A stretch of 64,000 bases of DNA from Rhodopseudomonas infernalis (GTDB taxonomy: Bacteria; Pseudomonadota; Alphaproteobacteria; Rhizobiales; Xanthobacteraceae), in NCBI RefSeq assembly GCF_022271405.1, contig NZ_JAJNAL010000003.1, positions 144,934 to 208,933 on the forward strand, read 5' to 3'. The notes beneath the pieces were generated by a model that saw only the letters and a list, made by a program, of their open reading frames with translations, did not search any database and was not told where the DNA came from. Below, one piece after another: positions 60,632 to 64,000 of the stretch (position 1 is its first letter; every line of letters starts with the position of its first letter). The position numbers were made by a program, and so were the translations under genes.

Positions 60632-62686
60632 CTACGCAGCCCGCACCGTCGAGAGGAATGAAGAGACCTGCTCCTTGAGCATGTTGCTGTCCCGCGACAA
60701 CGACTGCGCCGCAGACAGAACCTGTCCCGAGGCCGAGCCGGTTTCGGTGGCTCCACGCTGAACTTCAACGATATTGGACGACACTTCCTGCGTGCCGATC
60801 GCCGCCTGTTGAATATTGCGCGAGATCTCCTGGGTGGCGGCGCCCTGCTCTTCCACCGCAGACGCAATGGTCGATGCGATCTCCGACATCTTGGAGATGG
60901 TGCTACCGATCTCGCGGATCGCCAGCACGGACTGGTCGGTCGCCGACTGGATGCCGCTGATCTGCGCGCTGATCTCGCCGGTCGCCTTCGCGGTCTGTTC
61001 GGCCAGCGCCTTGACCTCCTGCGCCACCACCGCGAAGCCGCGGCCGGCCTCGCCGGCGCGCGCGGCTTCGATCGTGGCATTGAGCGCCAGCAGATTGGTC
61101 TGTCCGGCGATCTGATTGATCAGCTCGACGACGTCGCCGATCCGCGCCGCCGCCGCCGACAATTCGCCGACCTGCGCGTTGGTGTTCTGCGCTTGCGCCA
61201 CGGCCTCGCTGGCGATCCGCGCCGATTCCTGCACCTGCCGGCTGATCTCGTTGACCGACGTCGCCATCTCCTCGGTGGCCGACGCCACCGAATTGACGTT
61301 GGTCGAGGCTTCCTCAGACGCTGCTGCGACCGCGGTGGTGACCGATTGCGTCCGCACCGCGGTCGAAGTCAGCGTCTCCGCCGATGCTTCCAGTTCGGTC
61401 GAGGCCGACGACACCGTCTGCACGATCTCACCGACCGCGCCCTCGAACTCATCGGCCATCCGGATCATCTCCTGCTTACGCACCAGCGCCACCTGCCGAT
61501 CCTGTTCGGCCTTGGCCTCTGCTTCCGCGCGGGCCTTCTGCTCGGCTTTGATCTTGAAGGTCTCGACCGCCTGCGCCATGTCTCCGACTTCGTCCCCGCG
61601 GCCGAGGCCGGGCAACACGACCTGGAAATTGCCGTCCGCCAGCTCACGCATTCCGGCGCACAGGCCGACCACCGGCTTCGAGATCGCGCGACCGATCAGC
61701 AGCGCAAATGCGACGCCGAGGACCAAGCTGCCGACCGCGAGCAGCGCCACCAGCCGTTCGGTCGAGGCGATCAGATCGCTGGTCTCGTGCTCGATCTGCT
61801 TTTCTTCAGCCACGCCGGAAGCCTTGATGGCTTCCGCGTCCGCGGTTATTGCTCGCGCCAGCTTGGTCATCTCGCTGTTGCTGAGCGCCTCGATGGCTTG
61901 GGCATTGTCCGCCGCCTTGCGATACGCTCCGGCGTATTTCTCCACATTGGCGTTGACGTCGGCGAACAGGCGGCGGACGTCGGCGTCGACGATCGATGCC
62001 GAGAACGCAGCCATCGCGACCCTGAGCGCGGCCAACGCCTTTTCGGCGGCGTCGGCGGAGCTCTGCTCGTGGCGACCGAGCAGCTTGTTGACGTTGAGGC
62101 GGACCAGCAGCAACTGCTTCAACGCTTCGCCGGCGAGTACCATGTTGTTGGAGTTGCCGGACTTGATCACCGACAGCGCCTGCAATTCTTCGATCTCGAC
62201 GCGCGACTTCGCCCCGAGCGGATCGAGCGTCTGGCGAACCAGGCTGTCCTGCGCCTGCCGGAGCGTGATCAGCTTCTCAAATCCGGCGCCGAACTGCTTG
62301 AAGCTCTGCTCGAGCTCCGTCAGCTTCTGACGGCGTTCCGGACTCTTGGTCGCAGCCGACGCCTCCTGAATCGACTGCGCGAGCGCCGCCTGCCGCTTCC
62401 TGGCTTCCTGCATCTCGGCCTCGTCGCCGGTCAGCGCATACTCGCGAACCAACCGGCGATAGCCGACGAAACCGCGCTCGATATCGCGCGCCATGCCGAC
62501 CACCGTCACGCGCTGGATGAAGGTCTCGAAGCCGTCGCTGACCTTGCTGAGCCCGCGATACGACGTCGCCGCCAGAATCGCCGTCAACGTCAGCACCAAG
62601 GCAAAGCCCAGCATGATCTTGGTATTGATGCGGCGATCAGTAAAGAACCCAAACAGACTCGGAGCTGTGGGGGTCGCTGAGGACAT
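60632..62686 (-). CDS. Methyl-accepting chemotaxis protein
   Basis: A 684-residue transducer. Helix TM1 ([20 protein letters not shown]) near residue 25, a periplasmic helical bundle to about 310, TM2 ([21 protein letters not shown]), a HAMP domain, and the signalling domain with the highly conserved tip [40 protein letters not shown] (in two parts) near 560. No CheR-binding pentapeptide at the C-terminus. ATG 62686 follows AAGGTGACGACA; GTG 62695 is possible. Ligand unknown. It is convergent with metH. Confidence 0.93.
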   Translation of the reverse strand: MSSATPTAPSLFGFFTDRRINTKIMLGFALVLTLTAILAATSYRGLSKVSDGFETFIQRVTVVGMARDIERGFVGYRRLVREYALTGDEAEMQEARKRQAALAQSIQEASAATKSPERRQKLTELEQSFKQFGAGFEKLITLRQAQDSLVRQTLDPLGAKSRVEIEELQALSVIKSGNSNNMVLAGEALKQLLLVRLNVNKLLGRHEQSSADAAEKALAALRVAMAAFSASIVDADVRRLFADVNANVEKYAGAYRKAADNAQAIEALSNSEMTKLARAITADAEAIKASGVAEEKQIEHETSDLIASTERLVALLAVGSLVLGVAFALLIGRAISKPVVGLCAGMRELADGNFQVVLPGLGRGDEVGDMAQAVETFKIKAEQKARAEAEAKAEQDRQVALVRKQEMIRMADEFEGAVGEIVQTVSSASTELEASAETLTSTAVRTQSVTTAVAAASEEASTNVNSVASATEEMATSVNEISRQVQESARIASEAVAQAQNTNAQVGELSAAAARIGDVVELINQIAGQTNLLALNATIEAARAGEAGRGFAVVAQEVKALAEQTAKATGEISAQISGIQSATDQSVLAIREIGSTISKMSEIASTIASAVEEQGAATQEISRNIQQAAIGTQEVSSNIVEVQRGATETGSASGQVLSAAQSLSRDSNMLKEQVSSFLSTVRAA

Positions 62687-62726
62687 TGTCGTCACCTTGA
62701 GGCTGAAGTTGAAGGATCGATTGCGA

Positions 62727-63527
62727 TCAGAAACTCTCGATCAGAAATCGGCGGTTACGCCGCTGCACCGGTCGCGCGTTGCCCTGGAACAGCGCTGCGA
62801 AGCGCTGGATCTGAGCCGGCGACAATTCGATCGGCTCCCTGAACACCGTCCAGGTCAGCCCCTCGGAGCACGGCGGCGTGGTCAGCGAGCCCATGTAGCG
62901 AAAGGTGCCGCCGCTTCTCGGCAACACCGCCGCCGGATCGATCGTGCCGGCCACCCTCACTTCGGGGCCGGCCGTGGCGGGCAACTGATCGAACACCGCT
63001 TTCAGCGCACCGTTTTCGGCGCCGGGCCGGATCAGCACGCCGGTCACCGCCAGCATCCCGTCGGCCGACTTGTGCAAGAAATGGCATTCCATCTCGAAGC
63101 GCTTGCCGGCCATCAGATGTTCGCTCGGATGATGGAAGTGAAACTGCAGCAATTCGTAGCGCACGCCGTCGATCACGCAGGCCGAGCCGGGATCGGCGTT
63201 GACCTGGATCGTGTGACCGTTGTTGACGATGCGCAGCGGCATCGCCTTGTAGTCGTGCTGTGACGCTCCGGGATCGCCCTTGATGCCAGCGACAAGATCG
63301 ATCGGCGTCTGCTCGGCGCCGAGCCGACACATTTTGTAATCGGCCTGCAGGTCGCCCCACTTGTCGGGCGCACCCTCGCCTTCATATCCCCAATGCGCAG
63401 CAGCCGGGCCGCCGTGGTCCGCCGATCCGCCGCCATGGCCGGCTGTCTCGGCGAAGCTCGCGCCCGCCGTCGCACAACAGGCACACGCGATGAACCCACG
63501 TAAAACCGACCTTCGATCGACCGCCAT
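62727..63527 (-). CDS. Alpha-class carbonic anhydrase, exported
   Basis: A 266-residue periplasmic enzyme that interconverts CO2 and bicarbonate. The signal [23 protein letters not shown] is twin-Arg-like. Zinc ligands are in [10 protein letters not shown] (two His) and ECHFLHK (third His), with [13 protein letters not shown] near the C-terminus and [12 protein letters not shown] near the start, as in alpha-CAs. Cys in CRLG and PPCSEG may be linked to Cys 118 region. The gap to the upstream chemotaxis gene on the same strand is 40 bp on the 3' side. Confidence 0.95.
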   Translation of the reverse strand: MAVDRRSVLRGFIACACCATAGASFAETAGHGGGSADHGGPAAAHWGYEGEGAPDKWGDLQADYKMCRLGAEQTPIDLVAGIKGDPGASQHDYKAMPLRIVNNGHTIQVNADPGSACVIDGVRYELLQFHFHHPSEHLMAGKRFEMECHFLHKSADGMLAVTGVLIRPGAENGALKAVFDQLPATAGPEVRVAGTIDPAAVLPRSGGTFRYMGSLTTPPCSEGLTWTVFREPIELSPAQIQRFAALFQGNARPVQRRNRRFLIESF

Positions 63528-64000
63528 GTACTTTTTCCCGGCTCTCAGAGCATGATTGCAATGACCGAAACATTCGCGCGAAGTCGCTTAGTGCTCAATG
63601 CGTAGACTTACCAACGACACCCACGAATTCGATCGCTGCTTAAGCAACCACGAATTTCGCACAGGCATCCACGCGCCGACATTTCATCGAAATTCATCTC
63701 CGGCGCACCCGCCCTTGATCGAGCCAAATCAATCGGGGCTACGCACAATCGCGATGATGATGGCAATTTGCTGCTAATTTTCCGTTTGCGCAGAGAGCGC
63801 AACTATCATCGCAATACCAGATTTGGCGACTCGAACGCCGCCCCAGTTCTGGTAGAACTACGTAGACTTGATGACCGCGCGCGCATCGTGTGGCGCAAGT
63901 ATCTCATGTCGCGACCGCCCTGGAATACTAGGTCGCCCGCTTTCGCGGGCGATGACGTAGGAGGATGGGGTGCCCCTCGTCCGCGACGTCGAACCGATTC
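63528..64000. other. Intergenic region upstream of the carbonic anhydrase gene (473 bp to window end)
   Basis: No convincing gene. The first 200 bases should contain the carbonic anhydrase promoter. A 64-codon frame on the minus strand (63608-63802) has no family or ribosome-binding site to support it. A family-C repeat arm is at 63920-63956. Confidence 0.55.
63920..63956 (+). repeat. Single arm of repeat family C
   Basis: CTGGAATACTAGGTCGCCCGC-TTTC-GCGGGCGATGAC has the same right-arm sequence as at 19383-19420, with one internal hairpin. The facing arm expected upstream is not evident; it may be decayed or this is a single element. Confidence 0.7.

Noticed and set aside
63608..63802. A 64-codon minus-strand frame near the window end
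   Set aside because: No start signal, no recognisable sequence, and composition unlike nearby genes.

Overview
This 64 kb window is GC-rich chromosomal DNA from an alphaproteobacterium. Gene content points to the Rhodopseudomonas/Bradyrhizobium group and most resembles Rhodopseudomonas palustris: a membrane-anchored CycM-type cytochrome c, a urt-ure urea locus, a complete Tad pilus locus, LigD/Ku and a granule-associated PHA protein. The genus is my inference from family recognition; no database was searched. I see no rRNA, tRNA, CRISPR array, phage or intact insertion sequence. Dispersed palindromic repeats are frequent between genes.

Layout. 1-8.1 kb: 3' part of treY, a PHA-granule protein, a small membrane protein, divergent ligD and ku for end joining, a Lys-rich protein, a TusA-like protein, mobA and a small exported protein. 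8.2-12 kb: zinc alcohol dehydrogenase, nitronate monooxygenase and an acyl-CoA ligase. 12.1-24.7 kb (minus strand): the urea locus in the order urtA-B-C-D-E, ureD-A-B, an HD-domain gene, ureC, two tandem ABM-domain genes, ureE, ureF. A sigma-54-type promoter sits before urtA. ureG is not here. 25.1-27.5 kb: a cold-shock style group, rhlE-like helicase, infA and cspA. 27.6-39.7 kb: Tad pilus genes, with tadE, tadG-like and an orphan secretin-N-domain gene on the minus strand, flp-cpaA-B-C-D-E-F-tadB-tadC on the plus strand, and a TPR lipoprotein on the minus strand. 39.8-42.6 kb: M17 aminopeptidase, NlpC/P60 peptidase and a Nudix hydrolase. 42.6-51 kb (minus strand): a Yej-type oligopeptide ABC transporter with two binding proteins and a PIN-toxin/antitoxin pair inside the operon. 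51.3-54.9 kb: cycM-like cytochrome, kdsB, pheA and a luciferase-like monooxygenase. 55-60.6 kb: metF, a DUF559 nuclease gene framed by inverted repeats, and metH. 60.6-63.5 kb: a methyl-accepting chemotaxis protein and an alpha-carbonic anhydrase.

How it works together. The urt genes import urea, and UreABC hydrolyses it once UreD/E/F (and a UreG from elsewhere) load nickel; the sigma-54 site predicts nitrogen control. MetF supplies methyl-THF to cobalamin-dependent MetH. The Tad genes form a complete secretion and pilus machine. The points most worth a second look are the SpoT/MESH1-like HD gene translationally coupled to ureC, the toxin-antitoxin pair coupled to yejF, the DUF559 gene whose 3' end is made of a repeat arm, and a series of GTGGGC stem-loops before metF.
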